Below are positions 1 to 10,459 of a stretch of DNA of 64,000 nucleotides, piece after piece. The stretch lies in the NCBI RefSeq assembly GCF_035046485.1, contig NC_085137.1:499616536-499680535 (forward strand). Reading direction: 5' to 3'. The stretch's first letter is position 1, and each line of letters starts with the position of its first letter. The translations under genes and the position numbers were made by a program. Source of the stretch: Aedes albopictus (taxonomy: Eukaryota > Arthropoda > Insecta > Diptera > Culicidae). A model generated the notes under the pieces. That model ran no database searches. It was not told the DNA's origin and saw only the letters and a program-made list of their open reading frames with translations.

Positions 1-618
1 AACAAGAAATACCACGAGTCGGCTCATGTAGGCTGTAATTCATGCTGTAGTTGGTGTTTGCTGATGGAATTATAATTATTATTATTACTTTATTATAGAG
101 ATTTTCAGCCCTAGGCTGGTTCATCTCTTCACTGATGGAAGATTTAGGAAATGATGAGATCTAAGACTACGTCGACGTGTGTTGATGTGCAACATACCTA
201 AAAAAGCGGGGCAATCAATGTTGCCTTGAAGAAGATCTCTAACAAAATAAACTTTGACCACATTGCGTCTCGCACTGAAAGGTCCAAATTAATAAGCTAA
301 CAGTGGCTTTTATAGCTTGTCAATGTTAGCGGATTCCTCCACTTGAGATGACGAAGCGAAAAACGAATATATTTACGCTGTACTCTTTCAATGCGGGGAA
401 TTTCATTGTTGTAATAAGAAGTCCAGACAACAACCGAGTATTCCAAGATGGGGCGCACTATTGAACAATATAGCGACTTCAAACTATAGATGTCCTTAAA
501 CTTCTTGGCGAGGGCGAAGCGAAAGAGGAAGCCATGTTGCGACGATGTCTTGACCATGACATAAGTGACACGGTCTTTGAATGACAGTTTTGTGTCAAAC
601 AGAACTCCGAGATCTTTG

Positions 619-733
619 CTGCCGTAATTCTGCAAAGTGACGTAAGCGACATTGATAGTTTTGGCCTATTTTTTATAACAAAAAATGTCAAACTTTTGAA
701 TGGCGCTTACGGCACTTTGCAGAATTACGGCAG
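619..733. mobile_element. 115-bp MITE, copy 1 of a two-copy family
   Basis: The element has 30-bp terminal inverted repeats starting CTGCCGTAATTCTGCAAAGT, with one mismatch between the ends. It is flanked by a 4-bp duplication TTTG (615-618 and 734-737). Removing it together with one TTTG restores the reading frame of the LINE around TVKDLG, so the insertion is exact and younger than the LINE. A 4-bp target duplication fits CMC/Chapaev-like or Sola-like superfamilies, but no transposase is present to decide. Confidence 0.9.
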
Positions 734-894
734 TTTGACTGTCGATTTGCGCATTAATTTAACACCTCCCAAAGCGTAGCCAAAGTAGGAAATAGACTTT
801 TTTGGGCCGAATGATATGACGGAGCATTTCGATATATTTAGTGATATCCGCTTTGACGAGCACCATGTAGCAAAGGTTTTAAACTGTTGCTGCA

Positions 895-1140
895 CTGCCG
901 TAATTCTGCAAAGTGACGTAAGCGCCATTCAAAATGTCGGTATTTTTTGGTATATTTTATATTATATCTGGTGTAAAAATAACACTGTGGTATGCCTGCT
1001 GTATTATCATGCAACATCTAGTCGTAATATATCATCTATGGAAAGAAACTTAGAGAATGAGCAAGAGCTTTATGCATAATAACCAAAAAACGGGCAAAAA
1101 CTATCAATGTCGCTTACGTCACTTTGCAGAATTACGGCAG
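895..1140. mobile_element. 246-bp MITE, copy 2 of the same family
   Basis: This copy has the same terminal repeat as 619-733 (CTGCCGTAATTCTGCAAAGT at the left end and its reverse complement ending at 1140). The 4-bp target duplication is TGCA (891-894 and 1141-1144). It sits in the same LINE, between the reverse transcriptase active-site region and the FATWCSS segment. The interior is AT-rich with no recognisable coding sequence and is longer than in copy 1. Confidence 0.9.
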
Positions 1141-1330
1141 TGCAGAAAAGCTGCATCGGGACGCTGCTTAATCATGAAATACAACTGCAGGTCGTGAGCA
1201 TATGAAAGTTTCAGGCATTTAAGGATAATTTTAACGTCATTTATGTACAGCTGGGGAAGAAACGATCCAAGATGACTGCCTTTCAGAACGCTGGACCATA
1301 CTGTGAACGGTGAAGATACGTATAGTATGT

Positions 1331-2460
1331 CTGGTTGAATGGGATTGAGGCCAAATGAGGAGCTCCTTTTTCATACACAGTTTATCGAATTTGACCAGTG
1401 TGATTTACTGATTCATTTTATCAAAGGTGGCAGAAATTTATGCTTTCAACAATTGTAAGATAACATAAATTTAATCATTTAAATTTAAACACAATTACAG
1501 AAAACCATTTCATGTTTTGGAATTGTCATGAAAAAATAAATAAAAATAAAATAATTTGCGCGTCATGGCATGGATGATTACAGGCAATTTTAGGGTACAC
1601 AAAAATTTTATTTAATTACTAAAATTTTATGTTCTCTTTTTGGGGCTACCACACAAAACCAGGTATATATATTAATATTATTCACATCACAACACATAAA
1701 GAACATTGATGCTGTCCTGGCGTCGCGTTTAGAAGTCAGACTTTTGGTATCGTTGGCTCAGAATCAAATATTATTAGAAGTTGCATCAGAAAAAAACTAA
1801 CGTTGCCATTTAGAAGGGAAGTTGGGCCGTTGGCATCGACAGGAACTACGGGTAATGCCTGTAAATTCACAAGTCACGTCTATACTTTAGGACGATGTTT
1901 TGTCACTGTCAGGGTTTGTTATGAGTAAAATATAACAAGGGATAAGCGGCAGAACCTTCACATATAGGGCATTGAATTTATGTGCTATTCTAATATATGA
2001 CATTTGGCAGACTCTAGTGGGCTGGTCACATAGAACGAACGTCTCAAATAATTTGTAATTTGTTGTAAAATGTTTTACATTTATTTTACTCTATGAATGT
2101 TTAATTTTATGATTGGAAAGGTGGCTTTAAAAGAGGAGTTTGACTTACCTGTTTTTTGCGTATATTTTTTATATGAAGAAAATGGTAAAATACTAAAATC
2201 GATTTTATTTCAATTTTCCCCGATGAAAGATTTTCTACCCCCCAGAATCTTTTTCTACACGCTTAAGGCTAACTTATAACGAAAAAAATATTTTAGGTTC
2301 ATGCAACTTCGATAATAATCATGTTTCAGCACACCGTGCTGCGTGATAGCCTGCCGAGTTACCGCTGCGTCGCTGAAGACACTTGACGAAGTCAAGCTAA
2401 CTCCACTACTGTACAAATGTGCAAAACTAGCTGCCGACAGAAAATCGATTCAAGTCAGAC
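1331..2460. other. No recognised feature
   Basis: AT-rich sequence with short unconvincing open frames only. No TIR pair, tandem array or protein similarity was seen. It may include the undetected 5' part of the LINE at its left edge. Confidence 0.5.
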
Positions 2461-2467
2461 TTTACCT

Positions 2468-2552
2468 GCTGTCCACTCAATCACAGCTGTAGTACTGTGG
2501 TAGAGCGTAGGGTTCTCACGCAGCACTATCGGTTCAAATCCGGTGGGCGGCA
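2468..2552 (+). tRNA. tRNA-like sequence, probably a pseudogene
   Basis: A perfect box B (GGTTCAAATCC) lies in a 5-bp T stem. The outer segments GCTGTCC and GGGCGGC can form seven pairs including G-T wobbles. A seven-T run, a possible Pol III terminator, starts two bases after the end. The D-arm region is about 13 nt too long, and the box A-like TAGTACTGTGGTAGAGC differs from consensus. No anticodon arm with a U33 is clear, so no amino acid is assigned. It could also be the head of a SINE. Confidence 0.35.
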
Positions 2553-2654
2553 GTTTTTTTGCTCAAGCCTAGTATTCATTGATTTGATAAATTCATATTT
2601 GTCTTTTATTCGTGTATGCTTAAAGACTTGTTTTCTGTAAAAGAAACTGAACTT

Positions 2655-2923
2655 CTATAAACTTAAAAGTTCCGACAAAGTTCCGAGTAGCATCTTAAGC
2701 AGCTTTTAAGTTCCGCGAAGTTCAGATAAAGTTCCGAATGGAATTTTCTGGCTGTTTAAGAGGCTAACAATGAGCCTTACCGGAACTTGTGACCGAAGTT
2801 CCAGCAAGGCTCATCGTTAGCCTCTTAAACAGCCAGAAAGTTCCATTTGGAACTTTATCTGAACTTCACGGAACTTGAAAGTGCATTTTATCATGGGAAG
2901 CGGAACTTTTGGTTACTTGGGAT
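2655..2923. mobile_element. Foldback element with GTTCCG-rich arms
   Basis: Arms of about 72 bp (2707-2778 and 2805-2877) are nearly perfect reverse complements around a short loop that is itself palindromic. Flanking sequence adds weaker complementarity, and the right side ends in GTTACTTGGGATG, like the ends of the foldbacks at 9165 and 36857. The left terminal bases are degraded and no target duplication is visible. No coding capacity. Confidence 0.7.
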
Positions 2924-2928
2924 GTCAC

Positions 2929-3134
2929 CGTTACACTCGTACACTTCAGGATCTAAACTAAAGAACAGTTTGGATGACCTAGGGCCTCCTGACTGATCTG
3001 ATACTGTCCATTGAACTTTCAGAAGACTTACTGGACATGACAGATTACACATCGTAGCTTTGTATAATCAAAGAAGTAACGCTACACCCGTATACTCTAG
3101 CATCTAAGCTTAAGAACAGTTTGGATGACCTAGG
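2929..3134 (+). repeat. Diverged direct duplication, about 55 bp, 150 bp apart
   Basis: GTTACACTCGTACACTTCAG...AACAGTTTGGATGACCTAGG at 2929-2983 recurs with changes at 3079-3134. Both copies end in AACAGTTTGGATGACCTAGG. Confidence 0.65.
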
Positions 3135-4270
3135 ATATCCAGAAAAAAATATTCTGTATCATATTCTACCCCTTTTATGCTTCATAAACATGCAAAAAAC
3201 TTTATTATAACGCTTGGAAAAAAATCCGGCTTCAAAGGGTTATATAAACACACAGTTAATGGACTATTTTATGTATACCGATCAGTGTTGTCATCTGAAG
3301 TCACAATTCCGAGTAGTGAATATCCACGCCACGTAAGAGTTCTCAATAGACACTCAAACTTTGCTGAACATATAGAGAAGGTAAAATTGCATCTTGTACT
3401 TAAACTTTCACGAAAGTAGGTATGTACTACAATGTTTTACGGTCACCCTGCCTAGACGTTAAACGAGGACGGAGTGTACTTACGAAAGTTACAAAAGTTT
3501 AGGAGTCACTGATTTAATCCCGCATGTTTGCGACTGCCGATATCCTCCTTAGGTCAAGGGGCTTGTCGGCTATATTTCCATTCCAATCACCAATGGCATC
3601 ATTGGTGCTGATAAATTATTGAGTGCATTTATTTCCCTTTAATGACGCTCGCCGCAATCATGCATCACCTTTATATATAAACATACAGTCTTTCCCATTT
3701 CAAACGTAGGGTATATTGGACTAGGTGTGAACATACAAAAAAAAAATCTCCAAGAACGTTGACCTGCATGAGTTCAAGATTCATATCAAGCTGCAGGTAC
3801 AGCAAATTGAAAGCTTTTTTCGACATAATAGATTTTACCAAAATGATGAAGCATGAATTGAAACCACCTTGATTGAGGCATCTGAACTTTGAATTAGTTC
3901 TGCACGAGCGTGGTAATGCCAAATTTGCACGTCTTTTTGTTCAATTTCCCCTCATCATGGTATTGCTCGGTTCGTTAGTTAGCACCCTCCCGCTTCGCAG
4001 TTGCCGTCAAACTATCAACCATGCGTCTCCTCCGTTCAAAGTGTTGTGGTTGTGGATCCTAGCTGGGGCAGTCATCGCCTTCGATACTAATTATATCAGT
4101 GTTGACCTCAATTTTTAACCTCCACCCACACAAGGTCCTTGTTTAGATTTGGTGTTAGCTCACAGTCAGTGCCGCTCAACCGCAATGTGAATTAATCGAA
4201 GGTGTGAATTCCAAGGTGAAACGAGATCTATAGGGAACCATGGCGGGGCATTGAACAGGCGTATGGAAGT
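3135..4270. other. No recognised feature
   Basis: Unique-looking sequence with a slightly higher GC content toward 3950-4270, just upstream of the candidate promoter at 4278. Small open frames here show no domain, and no repeat ends were found. Confidence 0.45.
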
Positions 4271-4277
4271 ATCCTTG

Positions 4278-4316
4278 TATAAAACCAAGTACGGCCATCC
4301 AATCGATTGGTCAGCA
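4278..4316 (+). promoter_or_regulatory. TATA box and initiator of the 4334 gene
   Basis: TATAAAA at 4278-4284 is followed by an arthropod initiator-like TCAG at 4311-4314, about 33 bp downstream and close to the usual spacing. The start codon follows 20 bp later, which would make a very short 5' UTR. Confidence 0.6.
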
Positions 4317-4333
4317 GCGTTTGTTGGCGTGAA

Positions 4334-4837
4334 ATGGCTCGATTTACCTTCAATGGAATTCTGTTGTTGAATCTATGCGCTGCTCTCATGATGGGCACTT
4401 GGTGCTGCTTAGAAGACGGTAACCGTTTGATGAAATCTTCAAAAAAGTGAATGATGATGCGTGATTAATCCTTTCGGCAAGTTTGAGGTAGTTGAGGAGG
4501 GGTGCCACGAGCACTGGGTTTGCCAAATGGAACAGCTTCAATCGAAGACTCCCGTTGAAGAATTTCTAAACCACACTTCGTTTTCGCTCATATTCCGTTC
4601 TATCCGGTTGGAATACCCCACAATACAAGGTAGAAGCACTGTGCAAATGGAAAACGTTTTCTGCAATTCGAACGGATTTGTTTCCTCGGCTAAGGCACAA
4701 CACGGACTGGTCCTTACCAGTGCCAGTGGAGCGAGAGCAAGCGAAAGTCTCGAAAACTAAGAGAGTGCCACTACTGGCTCTACAGAGCAGAGGTTCCCAG
4801 GTGTGTCCTGTGCGAGACCTTGCCTGAATGTACGTAG
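4334..4837 (+). CDS. Putative small secreted cysteine-rich protein, three-exon model
   Basis: Function unknown. The ATG at 4334 (context GTGAAATGG) opens an N-terminus with a signal-peptide pattern: a basic residue, then the hydrophobic run ILLLNLCAALMM, then TWCC. Proposed exons are 4334-4418, 4492-4629 and 4695-4837, with introns of 73 and 65 nt, a normal size for mosquitoes. Donors are G|GTAACC and CAAG|GTAGAA; the second acceptor has a pyrimidine tract (TTTGTTTCCTCGGCTAAG). The joined frame is open for 121 codons and ends at TAG 4835-4837. The mature part would hold about eight cysteines (including C-x5-C near residues 33-39 and closely spaced ones near 99-120) and one N-x-T sequon at 55. 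If intron 2 is not spliced, the second exon reads on to a stop at 4758-4760 with fewer cysteines. The splice sites are my inference. I do not recognise the family. Confidence 0.5.
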
Positions 4838-5085
4838 TATCAGTAGGTTGGCTCCAGAGGCACGTTCTCCTCCATTTGGGAAATTTGTATCAAATGTATG
4901 TAGTACTGTGGTAGCTACTAAAACCAGGGTTTTGGGCTTCGTAATCGTTTAGTGCAAGCAAATTATATTCATCTAACGTTTCGAAGTGTATTATACCTTT
5001 TTTAGGGAATTGGAGCTTATAATCGCTCTCGTTCCGAAGGCACGGTTCGAGCACAATATTCAATAGGAATACTATGTTGCGCATA

Positions 5086-5829
5086 GAGTGTCCATTTCCC
5101 GGCCAATTTTCGTGTCCTGGGATTCGGGACAAAATACTTCGCTAATCCCGGGAAATCCCGGGATCCCGGGATTTTTTAAAATTTCAATAAAACCCAGAAA
5201 ATTGATTTGTTTAGCTTTTGTGCAGTTGAACTATTCATTTTTTTAGTTATGGTTATTTCTGTATCCATCACAAGAGTACCTTTTGAACTCTTAGTTTCCG
5301 AATATTTCAATACAAAAGGTTGGACTCTTTTTGCAATTGCGGTTTTCCATAATTTTAAAACTTTTGTACTTGTTATTGAGATTCATTAATTCTCTTCTGA
5401 AAAATTCAAATTATTTATATAATATAGTAAAAGTTTGGTCTCAGATTTCCAAAATTACAATGTAATATGGTATGTGGGCTATGTCCAGTTTGTTTTTGCT
5501 GCTACTGAATAAACCAATAAATAGAAAAAGATGAATGAAAAGCATAACATGATACCAAGTTTATCATGAATGATTGATTTTTTTTTCAAGTATGACCTAG
5601 TGTCCAAAGCCCGATGGTGGTGTGTGAGAAAACCGCTCATATTTCGAAAGTGAAAATGGCCAGATAAAGTTTTTGCCTTGATATTTGGCAGTTTTATCTA
5701 CATATTGTCTTCATCCCGGGATTCCCGGGATTGTTGGGATTTCTGAAATGATATCCCGGGATTCGGGAAATCCCGAAATCACTCAAATCCCGGGAATTCT
5801 TGTCCCGGGATGTCCCGGGAAGGACACTC
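5086..5829. mobile_element. 744-bp TA-target element with CCCGGGATT repeats
   Basis: The ends GAGTGTCC and GGACACTC are flanked by TA at 5084-5085 and 5830-5831. Subterminal zones (5100-5175 and 5710-5820) are crowded with GGGATTCGGGA and TCCCGGGA motifs in both orientations, probably transposase-binding repeats. The interior is AT-rich without a transposase. The TA duplication suggests Tc1/mariner-type mobilisation. Confidence 0.75.
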
Positions 5830-5831
5830 TA

Positions 5832-6690
5832 GTTGCGCAATTTTGAATATGGAGTTTCCTGCCCAAAACACGAATAAAATGGTTGTTTTTGGCTCGATAT
5901 TTTTTATTTGAATAAAATGTTTCATGAATCACTTACTTTTGCACCAACACACATACATTTTTCCTCACCTAACTTAAAAAAAGCGTATAAAATAAAAACG
6001 AATTTTGTTCTGCAAAAAATAACTTGAAAACGATTTGTTGTACTAAAATAATGTGTTCGAAGATCTTCGAATGAGTGTTATCAGTTTCGTACCTTTTAAT
6101 TCGAAGAGGGTTCGAAAAAGTCGGTACAAGATCGTGTTCGAAGATGTTTAAGGATATCTGATGGACTTTTAGAAAAAAAAATACACTGTTAGTAATATTC
6201 ATCGCTTGTTTATGTTAGATGTCGTATAATTTCAATTTGCCAAGAACCTTATTCGTCGACTTTTTTTATTATTTTTCTGTAGAAAGCTGACTACTAACCT
6301 CAAAATTTGACAGTATCCCAGCCAAAACCAAAATTATCAAAGTCGTTTAACTATTTTTTCCGATTTTTTTTTCTACGATTTTTAATACAAAATAAAGGCA
6401 AACTATGTTTGCGGTTTTTAATATAAAATATGTTTTTTTCTGTTTTGGCTTCTGAACTGAGTTGTGGGTGGAATAGTCAGACTATTGCAGGTTGATATGA
6501 AACATTCTTGGTGGGAAGCAGAGGTTCATAGTTGAATTTCGAAGCTAACGCATGACCAATAAAAAGAAGCATTGTTTATGCCAATGAGTCTTGACATTTT
6601 GGACGAAAATGACTTTGTACTTTCAATGAAAACCAGTACAACAATTGTCCAGCATACCAGTACAACAAAACCACAACTAAGTGACTGATA
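5832..6690. other. No recognised feature
   Basis: AT-rich sequence. It contains short frames only and no convincing repeat boundary. Confidence 0.45.
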
Positions 6691-6692
6691 TG

Positions 6693-6763
6693 GGGATTTT
6701 TTTTATTACCGTACGGGTTTGGGCCGAAGGGTCTTAGATTTTCATGAAACTTTTTCCACAGGT
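6693..6763. mobile_element. Solitary end of the element family at 30240-31776
   Basis: GGGGATTTTTTTTATTACCG followed by TACGGGTTTGGGCCGAAGGG and CAGATTTTCATGAAAC-like bases matches both ends of the 30240-31776 element. No inverted partner was found nearby, so this is a single-end relic or a badly decayed copy. Confidence 0.55.
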
Positions 6764-7280
6764 AAATATTTTGGTCCATTCAGGCTATCAGTTTGTAAAA
6801 GTTTAATGAATTGTGGTGAACATTATGAAAAATTTGTTTGATTGCAGATAAATATTCATGGCATCACTGATTCTTACCCTCACTTGTCCGACCAATCACG
6901 TTTGAGCACAAGTTTGTGGTTTTCGACCAAGTATTGAGCTTTGCCAGGATTTCGCGACGATCGTGCAAATGCTCAATCTTTGAAAGCACAATGTTCACAC
7001 ATCCAACAACAAAGGAAACAGTGCATAAACAAACCGATTAGTCGAAACACCACCCCAAAATAACGCTCCGTTACTGGAAAACTGTAGCGGCGACTTCAAC
7101 CAATGTATGCTGAAACCGGTGTGCACACTGAAAGGCGGTTTGCAGTTGAAATTACTATTCTGAGGGTCAACTTAAATGCACAACGCCACTTGATTTGTGC
7201 AGACTGATTTTCGTTTCAGCTCAACAGATTTATGTTTTCAATTCTACCATGGACCCGATTTACAAATTAAAAAAGTGTCT

Positions 7281-7354
7281 GTTGGCAGCCGGATTCGAAC
7301 CAAGAACCTTGACATCACCAGGCTCGCACGCTACCACTCGGCTATCGAACCGGT
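7281..7354 (-). tRNA. tRNA-like sequence (pseudogene or SINE head)
   Basis: On the minus strand, box A-like TAGCCGAGTGGTAGCG and a perfect box B GGTTCGAATCC are spaced as in a tRNA, and a six-T run follows within about 12 nt. Acceptor-stem pairing is poor (about four of seven), so it is unlikely to be a working tRNA. Confidence 0.4.
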
Positions 7355-7819
7355 TGATAAGTAAGGAAACAAAACGCACACAAGAAGCGTTTGTTGGTCG
7401 ATGATCACGTTTTGCCATGGTAAATTTGAAAACATTTGTGTGCTCGTCATTACCGCAAGCCGTCTATCAGTGCATATTTTGTGGTGGGACAATTTTGTTT
7501 GCCTGTGCGTCGTATTTGGCGCAAGATCGTCAATATGGAGCATCGACCAGTAGGTAAAAGTTAATATCTTCTTCCCATCTTACCTCATTCATTATTTGCT
7601 GTCCGAAGGGAACGTATTGAAAGAGAGTCAGCCAGTTCCTTCAGTATTCTTTGACAGGCTGAGTGCGCTAGTTGTCGGCGGTTGCGCTCGGGTGCGTTCG
7701 CTTTCGCCAGTGCTGTGTAGTCGGCAAAGACTGGCACGACAGCAGCGAGGGCGGTTCACCTCATCGCAATCGCAACGCCAACATCACCGTTGTTGTTCTG
7801 CTTTTGGCACAATTCAAAC

Positions 7820-7835
7820 AGCCCTTTTTAGGGCT
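7820..7835 (+). promoter_or_regulatory. Histone-type 3' stem-loop 1, with possible H2A 3' remnant upstream
   Basis: AGCCCTTTTTAGGGCT forms a 6-bp stem with a 4-nt T loop, the shape of replication-dependent histone mRNA 3' ends. A purine-rich AGAGAGAAGGA follows. Upstream bases 7745-7795 loosely resemble the 3' end of a histone H2A coding region (a stretch translating to ...NI-T-VVVLL), but there is no intact frame. The H2A link is speculative. Confidence 0.4.
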
Positions 7836-7851
7836 TCAAGAGAGAAGGAAT

Positions 7852-8114
7852 AATTCGACAATGATTTTTCATAAGGGCCTAACTGACTTGATCGATTTCT
7901 CTTCGTCGACTCTCTCTTTCGCTAATAACTTGATCAAAACAAACAATATCATTATTCTTCTTGTTTCTATAGCAAGATGCAGTCGTCTTCTTCGCATTTC
8001 AACCAAAAAATCTTTGGAAAACGCAATACACATTCTGTAATAACATAAAGAGAGGATCGATGAAGAGAAATCGAAAATGTCAGTTAGGCCCTAATGAAAA
8101 ATCAGTGTCGAATT
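7852..8114. mobile_element. Foldback MITE, about 263 bp
   Basis: The left arm ATTCGACAATGATTTTTCAT then AAGGGCCTAACTGAC pairs with the right arm GTCAGTTAGGCCCTAATG then AAAAATCAGTGTCGAAT. Complementarity extends inward through GATTTCTCTTCRTCGA. No target duplication is certain. It separates the two histone-type stem-loops. Confidence 0.75.
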
Positions 8115-8247
8115 TTCTAAGAACGCAAATGTGTTATGTCGTATAAAATCAAACTGCTTCTTGGCATCTTGGCTAACTTTTCTTAGACTCTCCGAGGAGA
8201 GCGCATCTGTGGAAAAAAGAGTTTAATTCTCCTACAATCAAATCAAT

Positions 8248-8263
8248 GGCCCTTTTCAGGGCC
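8248..8263 (+). promoter_or_regulatory. Histone-type 3' stem-loop 2 (consensus match)
   Basis: GGCCCTTTTCAGGGCC is a perfect match to the histone 3' stem-loop consensus: 6-bp stem, TTTC loop, A-rich left flank (AATCAAT) and ACAAAG right flank. About 60 bp upstream, CTCCGAGGAGAGCGC faintly resembles the end of histone H3 (RIRGERA). No histone frame survives, so this is either a remnant of a histone unit or a chance hairpin. Confidence 0.5.
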
Positions 8264-8944
8264 ACAAAGAAAATCCACTCAAGAGTTAATTTTCGTATTC
8301 ATATAGCTAGCAACCTCCTCTAACATCAAGGTCTATCAATTGCCATCTTACTTCAAACCAATGACAAACCAAAACTGCGTATAAGAGTCTATATCAATGT
8401 CCATACAGCATTCAATAGTCGAAACTAATGCATACACGGACGTTATTCAACGTCAAACCTGTGGTCGTGACTAGTAAAAGATATTATAGTACAAAATGAA
8501 GATTGTCGCTCGCGTCACTGTCCGCAACATCTCCGGGTCACGTCTGTCAAACGGTTTGTTTACAGCCAGCATCAGCTGGTGGCGATGAAAGGCTAACATA
8601 TGAAAGTGTCTGAAATAGAATATGTCAGCCTCCATACTGAGTGACGAAATCTTGAAAATAGTTGTTGTTGAAATCAATCATTGAAGCAATCTGAGCCGAA
8701 CATTAACGATAGAAGTTTTTGTCAGGTTCTTCAACGCTGTCTAATAAAAAAAATGCTAATTTTGTTTTCAGATACGAGTACTCCGCATGTGAGAAAAGTG
8801 ATTCAGGGTATAATCAAATTTTGAGATAGAAACATTGAAAGGCAAATGGGAGGAACTAGGGATCCCAATGCAAACCGTGCTGATTATCGTCGATGATCAG
8901 CACAATCGGTGTAGTGATTTCAAGACATCCACATTCTGTTTTGA

Positions 8945-9062
8945 CGGGTTACGTACAAAAGGCTGAATTACGAAAAGCTGAAATAACAAAAGGCTAAAAT
9001 ACGAAAGGTTGATATTACAGAAGGCTGAATGCATCAAAAGGCTGAAATAGCATAAGGTGGAA
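8945..9062 (+). repeat. AAAGGCTGAAATAC minisatellite, left arm of the 8476 element
   Basis: About seven imperfect 12-17 bp units of the form AAAAGGCTGAAATA. The same motif occurs as its reverse complement at 10243-10355 in the opposite arm of the same element. Confidence 0.75.
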
Positions 9063-9164
9063 ACAGTGATTCGACTAGTTTTCAAATGCACCAGCCTAAA
9101 GGCTAACATTAACACTATCAACTCAGACAAACAGATTACGCCAATTGGGAACAATTACATACAT

Positions 9165-9342
9165 CCCAAGTAACACACTTGTCACCGAAGAGTCACGGCG
9201 GCGCAGGTTTTTGTTGCGCAGAAGTCACTGTGACTTACTTCTAACAAATCAACACTTACTTGCTAGTAGTAAGTCACAGTGACTTCTGCGCAACAAAAAC
9301 CTGCACCGCCGTGACTCTTCGGTGACAAGTGTGTTACTTGGG
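9165..9342. mobile_element. 178-bp foldback MITE with CCCAAGTAACACAC ends
   Basis: CCCAAGTAACACACTTGTCA and its reverse complement form the ends, and complementarity runs about 74 bp per arm with a loop of about 30 bp. It lies within the 8476-10451 element. The terminal bases resemble the foldbacks at 36857-37023 and 2655-2923, although their arms differ. Confidence 0.85.
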
Positions 9343-9640
9343 ATTCATTGATTTTTCGATCTATTTGAAATTGATAGATAGATTGATAGACCGTCCGACC
9401 GTCCCTAGTTCATGGTTAGTCAAACTAAGCCATTTTGAGGAAGCATGCTTCAGTTACTATGTTCTGAATTGGAAAGTTTGACGACTGGCCTTAATGCTAT
9501 GGATTATTGAACGCCTACATTACTAAGATAGTATTTTACAAAAGAATAGCATAAATATCAAAGAAGGGAAAATCTCTGATGATATTGTTTTAGTAGCCGT
9601 AATGACAAACAACTCCAAAACAACATGACTCAAAAGAATA

Positions 9641-9957
9641 CAGTGGCGTTTCGGTTTTATCACTAGTCGTTTTAATTACTACTCGCCCAAATTCACGGTT
9701 TTCTGTTCGATTATATCACGATTTTCATTTCGTTTTTATCACACTTGTTTTAAAACATTCCGAAATCAATATAAAATCAATACAGCATTGTCCAATCCAC
9801 CAAAACAGTTAAAAAATATAAGCTACGACGCATATATTTTGCAGCGAAACGATTTTAGATAAAAAATTTACATTTATTTCTCGTTTCGCTAAATTCACGA
9901 TTTCGTTTATATCACGGTAAATTTTTTTTTGACCGTGATAAAACCGAAAAACCACTG
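9641..9957. mobile_element. 317-bp TA-target MITE
   Basis: CAGTGGCGTTTCGGTTTTAT at the left and its near complement ATAAAACCGAAAAACCACTG at the right are flanked by TA (9639-9640 and 9958-9959). Internal copies of TTCACGATTT and ATATCACG repeat near both ends. Tc1/mariner-type by its TA target; nested in 8476-10451. Confidence 0.8.
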
Positions 9958-10242
9958 TAGCTCATATTTGAAGAAGGATAAATTAACGATATGAATATTA
10001 TCAGTTACTTTTTGTGTTCGTTGATATGCACGATTAATCTTTTCACTATAAGCTCATGCTGAGGGCTACGCGTACGATTTGTGTTCGGTCCAAGAACTTT
10101 TCATTATGAAAAGTTTCTTGGCTCCCTTCGGCATTGAGTATCTTCGTACTTTTTACACTATATGCGAAAGCTGAGAAGCAGGCTCGATCTCAGTTCGGGC
10201 GTTACTCCAAGAAAAGGAAGACGTGCTATAACTTATACATGC

Positions 10243-10355
10243 ATTTTCGAATTTTCAGCCTTTTGTAATTTGAGCCCTATGTTACACTTTCTTGATTTCA
10301 GCCTTTCGTATTCAGCCTTTTGTGCATACAGCCTTTTGAAATTCAGCCTTACGCT
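10243..10355 (-). repeat. GGCTGAA minisatellite, right arm of the 8476 element
   Basis: Five to six units of TTCAGCCTTTTGTA-like sequence, the inverted counterpart of 8945-9062. It gives long chance open frames on both strands. Confidence 0.7.
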
Positions 10356-10459
10356 ACAATCCCGTTTTGACAGATATGTACCTGAGATGCTCCGACGCCA
10401 GAACAATGGGACCACTAGCGACAATCTCTATCTTGTACTATAATATCTTTTTGACTAGT

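Larger units (their letters stand above)
69..1330 (-). pseudogene. Jockey-like non-LTR retrotransposon remnant (reverse transcriptase C-terminal half and 3' end)
   Basis: Read on the minus strand, translated pieces follow the order of a LINE reverse transcriptase. A degraded GSHLG segment lies near 1280-1260, then INDV, then the active-site region near 1200 reading YAHDLQLYF, where a working enzyme has YADD. This continues through FATWCSSKRISLNISKC (930-780) to KDLGVLFD (612-590), RPILEYSVVVW and RIERVQRKYIRF (around 400-360). Frameshifts and a stop follow near 300. The 3' end is a GGGCTGAAAATCT-type trailer and an (ATT)n tail near 61-110. Two MITEs interrupt the coding sequence. The catalytic Asp-to-His change and the stops mean it is dead. 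The clade is inferred from residue patterns; a related 3' half lies at 41990-42525. Confidence 0.85.
8476..10451. mobile_element. 1976-bp TIR element with 8-bp target duplication
   Basis: The left end AAAAGATATTATAGTACAA is the reverse complement of the right end ...TTGTACTATAATATCTTTT, and complementarity continues through GATTGTCGCT and into arms carrying GGCTGAA minisatellites. The duplication TGACTAGT is perfect (8468-8475 and 10452-10459), as in the hAT and P superfamilies. No transposase is visible. Two younger MITEs are nested inside (9165-9342 and 9641-9957). Confidence 0.85.

Noticed and set aside
4890..5132. 80-codon minus-strand frame crossing the 5086 element boundary
   Set aside because: It spans an insertion junction, so it cannot be an old coding sequence.
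7596..8040. 85- and 122-codon frames across the first histone stem-loop
   Set aside because: The reading runs through the stem-loop and into a MITE arm; no coherent protein.
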